Shown here: positions 55,178 to 64,000 of the stretch, piece after piece
Position numbering within the stretch: the stretch's first letter is position 1
Layout of the letters: every line of letters starts with the position of its first letter
Notes under the pieces: generated by a model
Seen by the model: the letters and a program-made list of their open reading frames with translations, nothing else
Databases searched by the model: none
Told to the model about the DNA's origin: nothing
Program-made: the position numbers and the translations under genes
Source of the DNA: Thiobacillus sp.
GTDB taxonomy: Bacteria > Pseudomonadota > Gammaproteobacteria > Burkholderiales > Thiobacillaceae
DNA length: 64,000 nt
Reading direction: 5' to 3'
Assembly (NCBI GenBank): GCA_019459055.1
Contig: JAIBEI010000041.1
Coordinates: 64,863 to 128,862, forward strand

Positions 55178-56407
<1,230 letters not shown>

Positions 56408-56418
56408 GGTTTCAATGT

Positions 56419-56658
56419 TCAATGGGTGGAGCCGGAGGTGTTCTTGTCGATGATTTCGATCTGGCCGGGGAAGCCGCCGATCTTCAGGATGTCGAGGTTG
56501 GCAGCCTGGCTGGCCTTCTGGATCTCGATGCCGACCACGCGGCCGTCCGCGGACAGGTTGAGCACGATGCCCTCGTGCGCTTCCCACGCCTGCGCGGGAT
56601 TCTCGGGACTGATTTCGACATAGAGCGAATCCATGTCCTTGAAGTAGGCGATATTCAT
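56419..56658 (-). CDS. DUF2283-like small protein
   Basis: A 79-residue soluble protein starting [21 protein letters not shown] and containing [25 protein letters not shown], the DUF2283 pattern. Its ATG overlaps the argF stop (ATGA), and it precedes argG by 11 bases, so it is an integral part of the arginine operon here. Members are often antitoxin-like or of unknown role; no toxin partner is visible. A role in arginine synthesis is unproven. Confidence 0.8.
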   Translation of the reverse strand: MNIAYFKDMDSLYVEISPENPAQAWEAHEGIVLNLSADGRVVGIEIQKASQAANLDILKIGGFPGQIEIIDKNTSGSTH

Positions 56659-57572
56659 GATTCGATTTTTCCCAGCAGCAGATATTCCATCAGTGCCTTC
56701 TGCACGTGCAGGCGGTTCTCCGCCTCGTCCCACACCACCGACTGCGGGCCGTCGATCACCTCGGCGGTGACCTCCTCGCCGCGGTGCGCCGGCAGGCAGT
56801 GCATGAAGACGGCATCGGATTTCGCCACCCGCATCATGTCGGCGTCCACCTGCCAGTCGGCGAAGTCTTTCATCCGCTCATCGTTTTCCGCTTCCCAGCC
56901 CATGCTGGTCCACACGTCGGTGGTCACCAGATCGGCGCCGCGGCAGGCGTCCATCGGGTCGGCAAAGCTCTCGAAGTGGTCGGTGCCGTACAGGCCCGCG
57001 CGTTCCGGCTCGACTTCATAGCCGGGCGGGGTCGACACGTGCACGTTGAAACCGAGTATTTCGGCCGCCTGCAGCCAGGTGTTGCACATGTTGTTGGAAT
57101 CGCCGACCCACGCCACGGTCTTGCCCTGGATCGAGCCGCGATTCTCGATGAAGGTGAAGATGTCGGCGAGGATCTGGCACGGGTGGTATTCGTTGGTGAG
57201 GCCGTTGATCACCGGCACGCGCGAGTGCGCGGCGAAGCGCTCGATGATTTCCTGCTCGAAGGTGCGGATCATCACGATATCGACCATGCGCGAGATGACC
57301 TCGCCCGCATCCTCCACCGGCTCGCCGCGGCCCAGCTGGGTGTCGCGCGTGTTGAGGTAGATCGCCGAGCCGCCGAGCTGGTGCATGCCCGCCTCGAACG
57401 AGAGCCGGGTGCGGGTCGAGCTTTTCTCGAAAATCATCGCCATCGTGCGATCGACCAGCGGGTGGTACGGCTGATATTTCTTGAAGCGCGACTTGATCAG
57501 CCGCGCGCGCTCGAACAGATACAGCAGCTCGTCGCGCGACAGATCCTTGAATTGCAGGAAATGCCTCAGCAT
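56655..57572 (-). CDS. argF: Ornithine carbamoyltransferase
   Basis: Makes citrulline from ornithine and carbamoyl phosphate. The 305 residues include the carbamoyl-phosphate loop [14 protein letters not shown] (about 50-63), the [11 protein letters not shown] segment, [15 protein letters not shown], and the ornithine site [12 protein letters not shown]. The ATG overlaps the argD TGA (TGATG). The ORF track adds one GTG codon in front. Confidence 0.97.
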   Translation of the reverse strand: MLRHFLQFKDLSRDELLYLFERARLIKSRFKKYQPYHPLVDRTMAMIFEKSSTRTRLSFEAGMHQLGGSAIYLNTRDTQLGRGEPVEDAGEVISRMVDIVMIRTFEQEIIERFAAHSRVPVINGLTNEYHPCQILADIFTFIENRGSIQGKTVAWVGDSNNMCNTWLQAAEILGFNVHVSTPPGYEVEPERAGLYGTDHFESFADPMDACRGADLVTTDVWTSMGWEAENDERMKDFADWQVDADMMRVAKSDAVFMHCLPAHRGEEVTAEVIDGPQSVVWDEAENRLHVQKALMEYLLLGKIES

Positions 57573-58753
57573 CACGCTGCCTGCTGCAGATAGTTCTTGA
57601 CGATGCCGGACACCGCCGAAACCAGCGCATCGACTTCGGCTTCACCGTAAATCAACGGCGGCACCAGGCGGATGACCGTGTCGGCGGTGACGTTGATCAG
57701 CACGCCGGCGTCGCGCGCCACCGCCACCAGCTCGGCGCACGGGCGATCGAGTTCGATGCCGATCATCAGGCCCTCGCCGCGGATGTCGACCACGCCGTGC
57801 ACACCGTCCAGCGCCTGCCGCAGGCCGCTGCGGATCGCCTCGCCGCGCACGCGCGCATTGTCGAGCAGCTTTTCATCCTCGATCGCATCGAGCGTCGCCA
57901 GCGCCGCCGCGCACGCCAGCGGGTTGCCGCCGAAGGTCGAGCCGTGGTTGCCCGGCTTGAAAACGTCCGCCGCCGCGCCGCGCGCGAGGCAGGCGCCGAT
58001 CGGCATGCCCGAGCCGAGGCCCTTAGCCAGCGCGATCACGTCGGGCATCACGCCCGAATGCTGAAAACCGAACCAGGTGCCGGTGCGGCCGATGCCGGTC
58101 TGCACTTCGTCCAGCATCAGCAGCCAGCCGTGGGCATCGCAAATCGCACGCAATTCAGCCAGATAGTCGGGCGCCATCAGGTTGATTCCGCCTTCGCCCT
58201 GCACCACTTCAGCCAGCACAGCGACCACGCTCTTGTTGTGCTCGGCGACGTGGCGAATCGCCTCCAGATCGTTGAACGGCACCCGCGCAAAACCCGTCAG
58301 CAGCGGCTCGAAGCCGGCCTGGATCTTGCGGCTGCCGGTTGCGGTCAGCGTCGCCATGGTGCGGCCGTGGAAGGCCTTCTCCATCACGATGATGGTCGGC
58401 ACTTCGATGCCCTTGCCGTGGCCGTATAGGCGCGCCAGCTTGATCGCAGCCTCGTTGGCCTCGCAGCCCGAATTGCAGAAGAAGGCGCGGTCCATGCCGG
58501 CCAGTTCGCACAGGCGGTCGGCCAGCGCTTCCTGCCGCGGCACGCGGTACAGGTTGGACGTATGGATCAGGGTCGCGGCCTGGTCGGCAATCGCCTTCAC
58601 CAGTTTGGGGTGGGCATGGCCCAGCCCGTTCACCGCCACGCCGGCGACCGCATCGAGATAGCGCTTGCCGGCTTCGTCCCACAGATAGGCGCCTTCGCCG
58701 CGAACAAAGGCGACGGGTTGGCGGGCATAGGTATTCATCAAGTGTTCGGACAT
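57572..58753 (-). CDS. argD: Acetylornithine aminotransferase
   Basis: PLP enzyme converting N-acetylglutamate semialdehyde to N-acetylornithine; it may also act in lysine synthesis. The 393 residues show FCNSGCEANEAAIKLAR, the FHGRTMATLTATG loop, LDEVQTGIGRTG, and the PLP-lysine motif ALAKGLGSGMPIGA. It is the first gene of the minus-strand arg operon; its leader includes a 10-bp hairpin at 58799-58822. Confidence 0.97.
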   Translation of the reverse strand: MSEHLMNTYARQPVAFVRGEGAYLWDEAGKRYLDAVAGVAVNGLGHAHPKLVKAIADQAATLIHTSNLYRVPRQEALADRLCELAGMDRAFFCNSGCEANEAAIKLARLYGHGKGIEVPTIIVMEKAFHGRTMATLTATGSRKIQAGFEPLLTGFARVPFNDLEAIRHVAEHNKSVVAVLAEVVQGEGGINLMAPDYLAELRAICDAHGWLLMLDEVQTGIGRTGTWFGFQHSGVMPDVIALAKGLGSGMPIGACLARGAAADVFKPGNHGSTFGGNPLACAAALATLDAIEDEKLLDNARVRGEAIRSGLRQALDGVHGVVDIRGEGLMIGIELDRPCAELVAVARDAGVLINVTADTVIRLVPPLIYGEAEVDALVSAVSGIVKNYLQQAA

Positions 58754-58798
58754 GGCTCTAAGGTCTACTCTGCAAAGACAAAATCATTCACTAAAGCA

Positions 58799-58822
58799 AT
58801 ACGGCGGCCTAAGCCGCCGTAT
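58799..58822. promoter_or_regulatory. Hairpin in the argD leader
   Basis: Perfect 10-bp stem ATACGGCGGC/GCCGCCGTAT with CTAA loop, 46 bases upstream of argD on the minus strand. There is no adjacent T run, so it is not a standard terminator. The rest of the argD-DUF3579 gap (58823-59054) has no other recognised feature. Confidence 0.5.
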
Positions 58823-59054
58823 CCGTTCCAGAATAGTACTACGCTCGCGTTTTTTGGGCTATCACAAGCCGTGCACACCCGCACCCATGAAATACAGCAT
58901 GGAGATCAATAGCAATGGGTATTGGTGCGCGATGCAGGGGAGGCGAGCCGTCGCCACGGCCGACCGGCGGAAGAACAGCCGCGCGCGGCACGGCAACATT
59001 TCCGCCCCGGGCTGCGTGCTAAAATCCGCCGACCCCTTCAGCAGCCCCCCACTC

Positions 59055-59336
59055 ATGGATGACGCATCCGCCAACGCTCCCTTCATCATTCGCGGCATCA
59101 CCACCCGAGGCGCCCGGTTTCGGCCGAGCGACTGGACCGAGCGGCTGGCGGGTGCGTTCGCGGTGGTCGATCCCAACCACCGCACCAATTATTCGCCTTA
59201 TGTGCAACCCACCACGCTGGACGGCATCCCCTGCGTTGTGGTGGACAAAAAGCTCAGGGACTCCAACCCGACCGCCTACCGTTTCCTGCAAAACTTTGCC
59301 GAGAGCAACGAATTGGTGACCGAGAACGCCGGCTGA
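59055..59336 (+). CDS. DUF3579 family protein
   Basis: A 93-residue soluble protein starting MDDASANAPFIIRGITTRGARFRPSDWTERLAGAFA, with SPYVQPTTLDGIPCVVVDKKL. This is the DUF3579 family, commonly found between argD and rpsT in betaproteobacteria; function is unknown. The ORF track opens 101 codons upstream without homology-like content. It is divergent from argD and convergent with rpsT. Confidence 0.88.
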   Translation: MDDASANAPFIIRGITTRGARFRPSDWTERLAGAFAVVDPNHRTNYSPYVQPTTLDGIPCVVVDKKLRDSNPTAYRFLQNFAESNELVTENAG

Positions 59337-59348
59337 ACCGCCGGAACG

Positions 59349-59387
59349 GCAATAAAAAACGCCGCGTATCGCGGCGTTTTTTATTGC
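59349..59387. terminator. Bidirectional terminator between DUF3579 and rpsT
   Basis: Perfect 18-bp stem GCAATAAAAAACGCCGCG / TAT / CGCGGCGTTTTTTATTGC, with T runs on both strands. Confidence 0.93.
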
Positions 59388-59422
59388 ACTGCGCTGACCA
59401 GGCAGCGCGGAGCGTCGGGCGC

Positions 59423-59689
59423 TCAGGCCGCCATGCTTTTGACTGCCATGGACAGACGGCTCTTGTGGCGTGATGCCTTGTTCTTGTGGACAATTTTCTT
59501 GTCGGCAATGCTGTCGATCAGGCTCATGGAAGCCTGGAAAACCTGCTGTGCAGCGGCCTTGTCACCGGCTTCGATCGCCTTGCGCACTTTCTTGATCGCG
59601 GTACGGAATTCCGAGCGCTGGCTCATGTTGCTGTCGCGCTGCGCGCTGGCTTGACGTGCGCGCTTGCGCGCCTGGGCGGAGTTCGCCAT
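59423..59689 (-). CDS. rpsT: 30S ribosomal protein S20
   Basis: Primary 16S rRNA-binding protein. The 88 residues start [21 protein letters not shown] and include [20 protein letters not shown] and the basic tail [20 protein letters not shown]. The ORF track's upstream 56 codons overlap the murJ leader. It is divergent from murJ, the order found in many betaproteobacteria. Confidence 0.97.
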   Translation of the reverse strand: MANSAQARKRARQASAQRDSNMSQRSEFRTAIKKVRKAIEAGDKAAAQQVFQASMSLIDSIADKKIVHKNKASRHKSRLSMAVKSMAA

Positions 59690-59931
59690 ATTTTCTGCTC
59701 CTGATAAGCCCAGCCGGAGGCGGGGCATTGGGTCTCTAAGCGCCCTGCACAATGGGCAAGGCAAAAAATCAATCCTGAATCTGAAGCGTCCTGATTTCCA
59801 CGGGCGCCACTGGGCAGATTCACCAAAGCCCGCGATTGTACGGGAAACCCCCGCCACAAATCAAGCGGCTTTTGCATGTGGTTGCAGTTGGCGCGCCCGC
59901 CCCGCACAATGCGCGCAAAACGCCACCGCCC

Positions 59932-61470
59932 ATGAATCTCCTCAAAGCCCTCGCTGCGGTCAGCAGCATGACCCTGCTTTCCCGCATCCTGGGATTCATG
60001 CGCGACGCCATCATCGCCCGCGTTTTCGGGGCTGGCATGCTGACCGACGCCTTCTTCGTCGCCTTCAAGATCCCCAACCTGCTGCGGCGCCTGTTCGCCG
60101 AGGGCGCGTTCTCGCAGGCCTTCGTGCCCATCCTCGCGGAATACAAAAGCCGCCGCGGCCACGACGCCACCCAGACCCTGGTCAACCAGGTCGGCACCGT
60201 CCTCACGCTGGCGCTGGTCGGGGTCGCCCTGCTCGGCGTGGTGGGGGCGCCGTGGGTGGCCTATATCAGCGCGCCCGGGTTCCGGGCCGACCCGGACAAG
60301 TTTGCGCTCACCGTCAGCCTGCTGCGCATCACCTTTCCCTACATCGTCTTCATCTCGCTGGTGGCGCTGGCAGCGGGCATCCTCAACACCCACAGCAAGT
60401 TCTCGGTGCCGGCGTTCGCGCCGGTGCTGCTCAACGTCGCCATGATCGGCGCCGCGCTGTGGCTGGCGCCCTATTTCGACCCGCCGGTGCTGGCGCTGGG
60501 CTGGGGCGTGGCGCTGGGCGGCGTGCTGCAACTGGCGTGGATGTTGCCGCACCTGTTGAAGATCCGCATGCTGCCGCGCCCCACCCGGCACTTCGACGAC
60601 CCCGGCCTCAAGCGCGTCCTCAGGCTGATGGCGCCGGCCACGCTGGGCGTCTCGGTGGCGCAGATCAGCCTCCTGATCAACACCATCTTCGCGTCCTTCC
60701 TCGCCAGTGGCAGCGTATCGTGGCTGTACTATGCCGACCGCCTGATGGAATTTCCCGCCGGCATGCTGGGGGTGGCGCTGGGCACCATCCTGCTGCCCAG
60801 CCTGGCCAGGCATTATGCCGACGACAACCCGGGCGACTACTCGAAGCTGCTCGACTGGGGCCTGCGCCTGACCCTGCTGCTGGCACTGCCCGCGGCCGCC
60901 GCGCTGGCGGTGCTGGCGGTGCCGCTCATCACCACACTGTTTCATTACGGCGCCTTCACCGCGACCGACGTCACCATGACCCAGCGGGCGCTGGTCGCCT
61001 ACAGCGTGGGGCTGGTCGGGCTGATCCTGGTCAAGGTGCTGGCGCCCGGATTCTACGCCCGGCAGAACATCCGCACCCCGGTCAAGGTCGCCCTCTTCAC
61101 CCTGTTCGCCACCCAGATGATGAACCTCGCCTTCATCATCCCGCTCGGCCATGCCGGGCTGGCGCTGTCGATCGGCCTGGCGGCCTGCCTCAACGCCGGC
61201 CTGCTGCTGCACCTGCTGAAAAAACAGAAGATTTACCAGCCGCAACCGGGCTGGACCGGCTATTTCCTGCGCGTGCTGCTGGCGGCCGCGTTGATGGCGG
61301 CGATGCTGTTCTACAGCATGGGCGACGCGCAATGGTGGCTGGCGGCCGGCTTTCTCGACCGCATGATCCGGCTGGCGCTGCTGGTCGGCGGCGGCATCGT
61401 GCTGTATTTCGCCGCGCTCGGCGTGATGGGTTTCCGCCCGCGTCAGTTCGCCCGCCGCGCGGCCGAATAG
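59932..61470 (+). CDS. murJ: Lipid II flippase MurJ
   Basis: Moves lipid II across the inner membrane for peptidoglycan synthesis. The 512-residue MATE/MVF-type protein has 14 predicted helices. Conserved motifs include [44 protein letters not shown] and [20 protein letters not shown]. The ATG at 59932 gives the standard [21 protein letters not shown] start; the track adds 32 spurious codons. Confidence 0.97.
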   Translation: MNLLKALAAVSSMTLLSRILGFMRDAIIARVFGAGMLTDAFFVAFKIPNLLRRLFAEGAFSQAFVPILAEYKSRRGHDATQTLVNQVGTVLTLALVGVALLGVVGAPWVAYISAPGFRADPDKFALTVSLLRITFPYIVFISLVALAAGILNTHSKFSVPAFAPVLLNVAMIGAALWLAPYFDPPVLALGWGVALGGVLQLAWMLPHLLKIRMLPRPTRHFDDPGLKRVLRLMAPATLGVSVAQISLLINTIFASFLASGSVSWLYYADRLMEFPAGMLGVALGTILLPSLARHYADDNPGDYSKLLDWGLRLTLLLALPAAAALAVLAVPLITTLFHYGAFTATDVTMTQRALVAYSVGLVGLILVKVLAPGFYARQNIRTPVKVALFTLFATQMMNLAFIIPLGHAGLALSIGLAACLNAGLLLHLLKKQKIYQPQPGWTGYFLRVLLAAALMAAMLFYSMGDAQWWLAAGFLDRMIRLALLVGGGIVLYFAALGVMGFRPRQFARRAAE

Positions 61471-61527
61471 GGCTCTGAATCGGCTAGAATAAGCCCTTTT
61501 CGGCGTCCCGCCGCCAACGCATCAACC

Positions 61528-62463
61528 ATGCGCATCACCCACGGCTTCACTCCCCTCGGCACGCCCCATGCGGTCACCATCGGCAACTTCGACGGCCTGC
61601 ACCTCGGGCACCAGGCCATGCTCGCCCGCCTGCAGGACGTGGCACGGGCGCGTGGCCTGCCGAGTTGCGTGCTGAGTTTCGAGCCGCATCCGCGCGAGTT
61701 CTTCACCCCCGAGCAGGCGCCCGCGCGCCTGTCCAGCCTGCGTGAAAAAGCCGAGTGCCTGCAGCGGATGGGGATCGACCGGCTGCACGTGTTCCGTTTC
61801 GACCACGCGTTCTCGGCGCTGTCCGCCGAGGCCTTCATCGGGCAGGTGCTGGGCACGACGCTGCAGGCGCACTACGTGCTGGTGGGCGACGATTTCCGTT
61901 ACGGCGCCAAGCGCGCGGGCGATTTCGCCCTGCTCAAGCAGGCCGGCCAATCGCTCGGCTTCGACGCCGAATTCCTGCCCACGGTCGAAGTGGCCGACGA
62001 GCGCGCCTCGTCGACCGCGGTGCGCCAGGCGCTCGCCGCGGGCGAACTCGAACACGCCGCGCGCCTGCTGGGCCGGCCCTACAGCATCTCCGGGCGGGTG
62101 GTGCACGGCGACAAGCTGGGGCGCGACATCGGCTTTCCCACCGCCAACATCCAGCTCAAGCACAACCGGCCGCCGCTACTGGGGATTTTTGCAGTCGAGG
62201 TCTACGGTCTCAACGGCGAGCCGCTGCCGGGGGCGGCCAGCCTGGGCAAACGCCCGACGGTCAAAAATCCCGATGCCGTGCCGGTGCTCGAAGTGCACCT
62301 GTTCGACTTCAATGCGGAGATATACGGCCGCCGCGTGCGGGTGGATTTTCTGCACAAGCTGCGCGACGAAGAAAAATACCCCGACCTCGACAGCCTGGTC
62401 GCGCAGATCCGACGCGACGTCGACAACGCCAAACAATTCCTGAAGCAGCGCCGTGCCCGTTAA
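61528..62463 (+). CDS. ribF: Bifunctional riboflavin kinase/FAD synthetase
   Basis: Makes FMN and then FAD. Of 311 residues, the N-terminal nucleotidyltransferase domain has the HxGH motif in [14 protein letters not shown] (H25/H28) and the [11 protein letters not shown] signature. The C-terminal flavokinase domain has [20 protein letters not shown] and [27 protein letters not shown]. It is followed after 2 bases by ileS; murJ-ribF-ileS is a conserved order in betaproteobacteria. Confidence 0.97.
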   Translation: MRITHGFTPLGTPHAVTIGNFDGLHLGHQAMLARLQDVARARGLPSCVLSFEPHPREFFTPEQAPARLSSLREKAECLQRMGIDRLHVFRFDHAFSALSAEAFIGQVLGTTLQAHYVLVGDDFRYGAKRAGDFALLKQAGQSLGFDAEFLPTVEVADERASSTAVRQALAAGELEHAARLLGRPYSISGRVVHGDKLGRDIGFPTANIQLKHNRPPLLGIFAVEVYGLNGEPLPGAASLGKRPTVKNPDAVPVLEVHLFDFNAEIYGRRVRVDFLHKLRDEEKYPDLDSLVAQIRRDVDNAKQFLKQRRAR

Positions 62464-62465
62464 AC

Positions 62466-64000
62466 ATGCCCGACTATAAAAGCACCCTCAACCTGCCCGA
62501 CAGCCCATTCCCGATGCGCGGCGACCTCGCCAGGCGCGAGCCCGGCTGGGTCAAAAGCTGGCAGGAGAAAAAGCGCTACGAAGCCATCCGCGCCGCTGCC
62601 GCCGGGCGCCCCAAGTTCATCCTGCACGACGGCCCGCCCTACGCCAACGGCGACATCCACATCGGCCACGCAGTCAACAAAATCCTCAAGGACATCATCG
62701 TCAAGGCCAAAACCCTCTCCGGTTTCGATGCGCCCTACGTGCCGGGCTGGGATTGCCACGGCCTGCCGATCGAACTGCAGGTGGAAAAAACCCACGGCAA
62801 GGCCATTCCGCCGGCAAAATTCCGCGAGTTGTGTCGCGAATACGCCGCAACGCAGATCGAGCGTCAGAAGGCCGACTTCATCCGCCTCGGCGTTCTGGGC
62901 GACTGGGGCAATCCTTATCGCACGATGGACTTCCAGTTCGAGGCCGACACCCTGCGCGTGCTGGGGCAGATCCAGACGGCGGGTTATCTGTATCAGGGCG
63001 CCAAGCCGGTGCACTGGTGCGTCGACTGCGGCTCGGCGCTGGCCGAAGCCGAGGTCGAATACGAGGACAAGACCTCGCCCGCGATCGACGTCGGCTTTGC
63101 CGTGGCCGACCATGCCGACCTCGCGCACCGCTTCGACATCGCGGCGATCAACGAACCCATCCAGGTCGTCATCTGGACCACCACGCCGTGGACGCTGCCG
63201 GCCAACCAGGCGGTGGCGCTGCACCCCGATTTCCAGTACGCGCTGGTGCGCACCGCGAAAGGCCTGCTGATCCTGGCCGACAGCCTGCGCGAAGCGGCGC
63301 TGACGCGTTACGGTTTGAATGAAGGCGCCGAAGTCATTGCGCACACCACCGGCCAGGCGCTGGAAGGCGTGCTGCTGTGGCACCCGTTCCAGCAGCGCGA
63401 GGTTCCGGTCATCGTCGGCGACCACGTCACCGCCGACGCCGGCACCGGCGCCGTGCACACCGCCCCCGGCCACGGCCTCGATGACTACGTGGTCGGCAGC
63501 CGCTATGGCTTGAAGGTCGACAACCCGGTGGGCGACGACGGCCGCTTTTACGCCGGTGTGCCGCTGGTCGGCGGCATGAGCATCTGGCAGGCCAACCCGC
63601 TGATTCTGGACACGCTCGAAGCCAGCGGCAATCTGCTGGCGCACGAGAAACTGCTGCACAGCTACCCGCACTGCTGGCGCCACAAGACGCCGATCATCTT
63701 CCGCGCGACGCGGCAGTGGTTTATTGGGATGGATGCGAGGGGTGAGGCGTCCGGGGTGAGGGGTGAGGCGAACTTGCGCGAGCAGGCGATGGCGGCGGTC
63801 GAGGCGACTCAATTCTTTCCCTCGTGGGGCCGTGCGCGGCTGGAGGCGATGATCAAGAACCGTCCCGACTGGTGCGTGTCGCGCCAGCGCAACTGGGGCG
63901 TGCCGATGCCCTTCTTCACTCACAAGGAAACCGGCGACCTGCACCCGCGCACGGCGGAGCTGCTGGAAACCGTGGCAAAGCGTGTCGAAGCCGCCGGCAT
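62466..64000 (+). CDS. ileS: Isoleucyl-tRNA synthetase (5' part, cut by the window end)
   Basis: Class I aminoacyl-tRNA synthetase; 511 codons are present with no in-frame stop. Motifs are [20 protein letters not shown] (HIGH at 65-68), [15 protein letters not shown], the editing domain with [14 protein letters not shown] and [22 protein letters not shown]-like segments, and [17 protein letters not shown]; the KMSKS loop lies beyond the window. The frame is missing from the ORF track because it lacks a stop. Near residue 425 a short extra segment ([12 protein letters not shown]) is encoded by tandem GGGGTGAGGCG-like units, where other IleS proteins have a variable loop. Confidence 0.96.
   Translation, partial: MPDYKSTLNLPDSPFPMRGDLARREPGWVKSWQEKKRYEAIRAAAAGRPKFILHDGPPYANGDIHIGHAVNKILKDIIVKAKTLSGFDAPYVPGWDCHGLPIELQVEKTHGKAIPPAKFRELCREYAATQIERQKADFIRLGVLGDWGNPYRTMDFQFEADTLRVLGQIQTAGYLYQGAKPVHWCVDCGSALAEAEVEYEDKTSPAIDVGFAVADHADLAHRFDIAAINEPIQVVIWTTTPWTLPANQAVALHPDFQYALVRTAKGLLILADSLREAALTRYGLNEGAEVIAHTTGQALEGVLLWHPFQQREVPVIVGDHVTADAGTGAVHTAPGHGLDDYVVGSRYGLKVDNPVGDDGRFYAGVPLVGGMSIWQANPLILDTLEASGNLLAHEKLLHSYPHCWRHKTPIIFRATRQWFIGMDARGEASGVRGEANLREQAMAAVEATQFFPSWGRARLEAMIKNRPDWCVSRQRNWGVPMPFFTHKETGDLHPRTAELLETVAKRVEAAG

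Noticed and set aside
59623-61332. 569-codon frame antisense to murJ and rpsT leader
   Set aside because: Gln/Arg/His-rich low-complexity product, fully overlapping the well-supported murJ gene; a compositional shadow.

Overview
The window looks like a chromosomal segment of a high-GC betaproteobacterium, most likely a sulfur-oxidising, Calvin-cycle autotroph of the Thiobacillus/Hydrogenophilales type. This rests on: an apparent CbbY sugar-phosphate phosphatase; a bacterial proteasome homologue (BPH), a family known from betaproteobacteria including Thiobacillus; the petABC-sspAB order; several rhodanese, TauE/SafE and DsrE-like proteins; an octahaem OTR-type cytochrome; and no obvious sugar-uptake genes. 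I see no phage, plasmid, IS or CRISPR. Accessory character is limited to short intergenic repeats, one gene fragment and a few lineage-specific clusters.

Layout. 0-6 kb: octahaem cytochrome c, membrane cytochrome b and a small partner, then a uracil-DNA glycosylase, a tautomerase, uvrC and pgsA. 6-15.5 kb: tRNA-Gly/Cys/Leu, then the translation operon rimP-nusA-infB-rbfA-truB-rpsO-pnp. 15.5-20 kb: a hypothetical gene, dksA, cbbY, folD, tRNA-Pro/Arg/His, a VOC protein, a YchJ protein and an SGNH esterase. 20-25 kb: an ABC exporter pair, a Tat-exported protein with a small membrane protein, and a QueD-like enzyme. 25-28 kb: a sulfur-responsive cluster (ArsR-rhodanese regulator, periplasmic rhodanese, TauE/SafE permease), a cysteine desulfurase fragment and a methyltransferase. 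28-34 kb: a CBS-domain membrane protein and a large PAS-GGDEF-EAL protein. 34-37.5 kb: PP0621-pilS-pilR. 37.5-41.3 kb (minus): tRNA-Thr, sspB, sspA and the cytochrome bc1 genes. 41.4-49.3 kb: a DegS-like protease and the most interesting locus. 49.3-54.9 kb: orn, a small cytochrome c, a PCD, a CZB protein, rsgA, another DsrE-like protein, a CBS protein, a DJ-1 protein, YajQ and BPH. 54.9-64 kb: ppnP, argG, a DUF2283 gene, argF, argD, DUF3579, rpsT, murJ, ribF and the first two thirds of ileS.

The locus I would examine first is 42.8-49.3 kb. A minus-strand, overlapping operon encodes an ECF sigma factor, an anti-sigma factor whose extracytoplasmic half is a DsrE-like domain, and an exported DUF255 thioredoxin-like protein with a CHWC motif. 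Divergent from it are two exported DsrE-like proteins, an OprP/OprO-type porin and a PEGA lipoprotein. A GGAAT-N17-CGTC sequence, the usual form of an ECF promoter, precedes the first exported DsrE gene. A fourth DsrE-like gene lies 5 kb further on. All four DsrE-like domains carry one cysteine at the same place in the fold. I infer an envelope sulfur/thiol stress circuit in which the anti-sigma sensor domain and its regulon products share the same fold. I do not know of a description of such a system, but I cannot search for one here.
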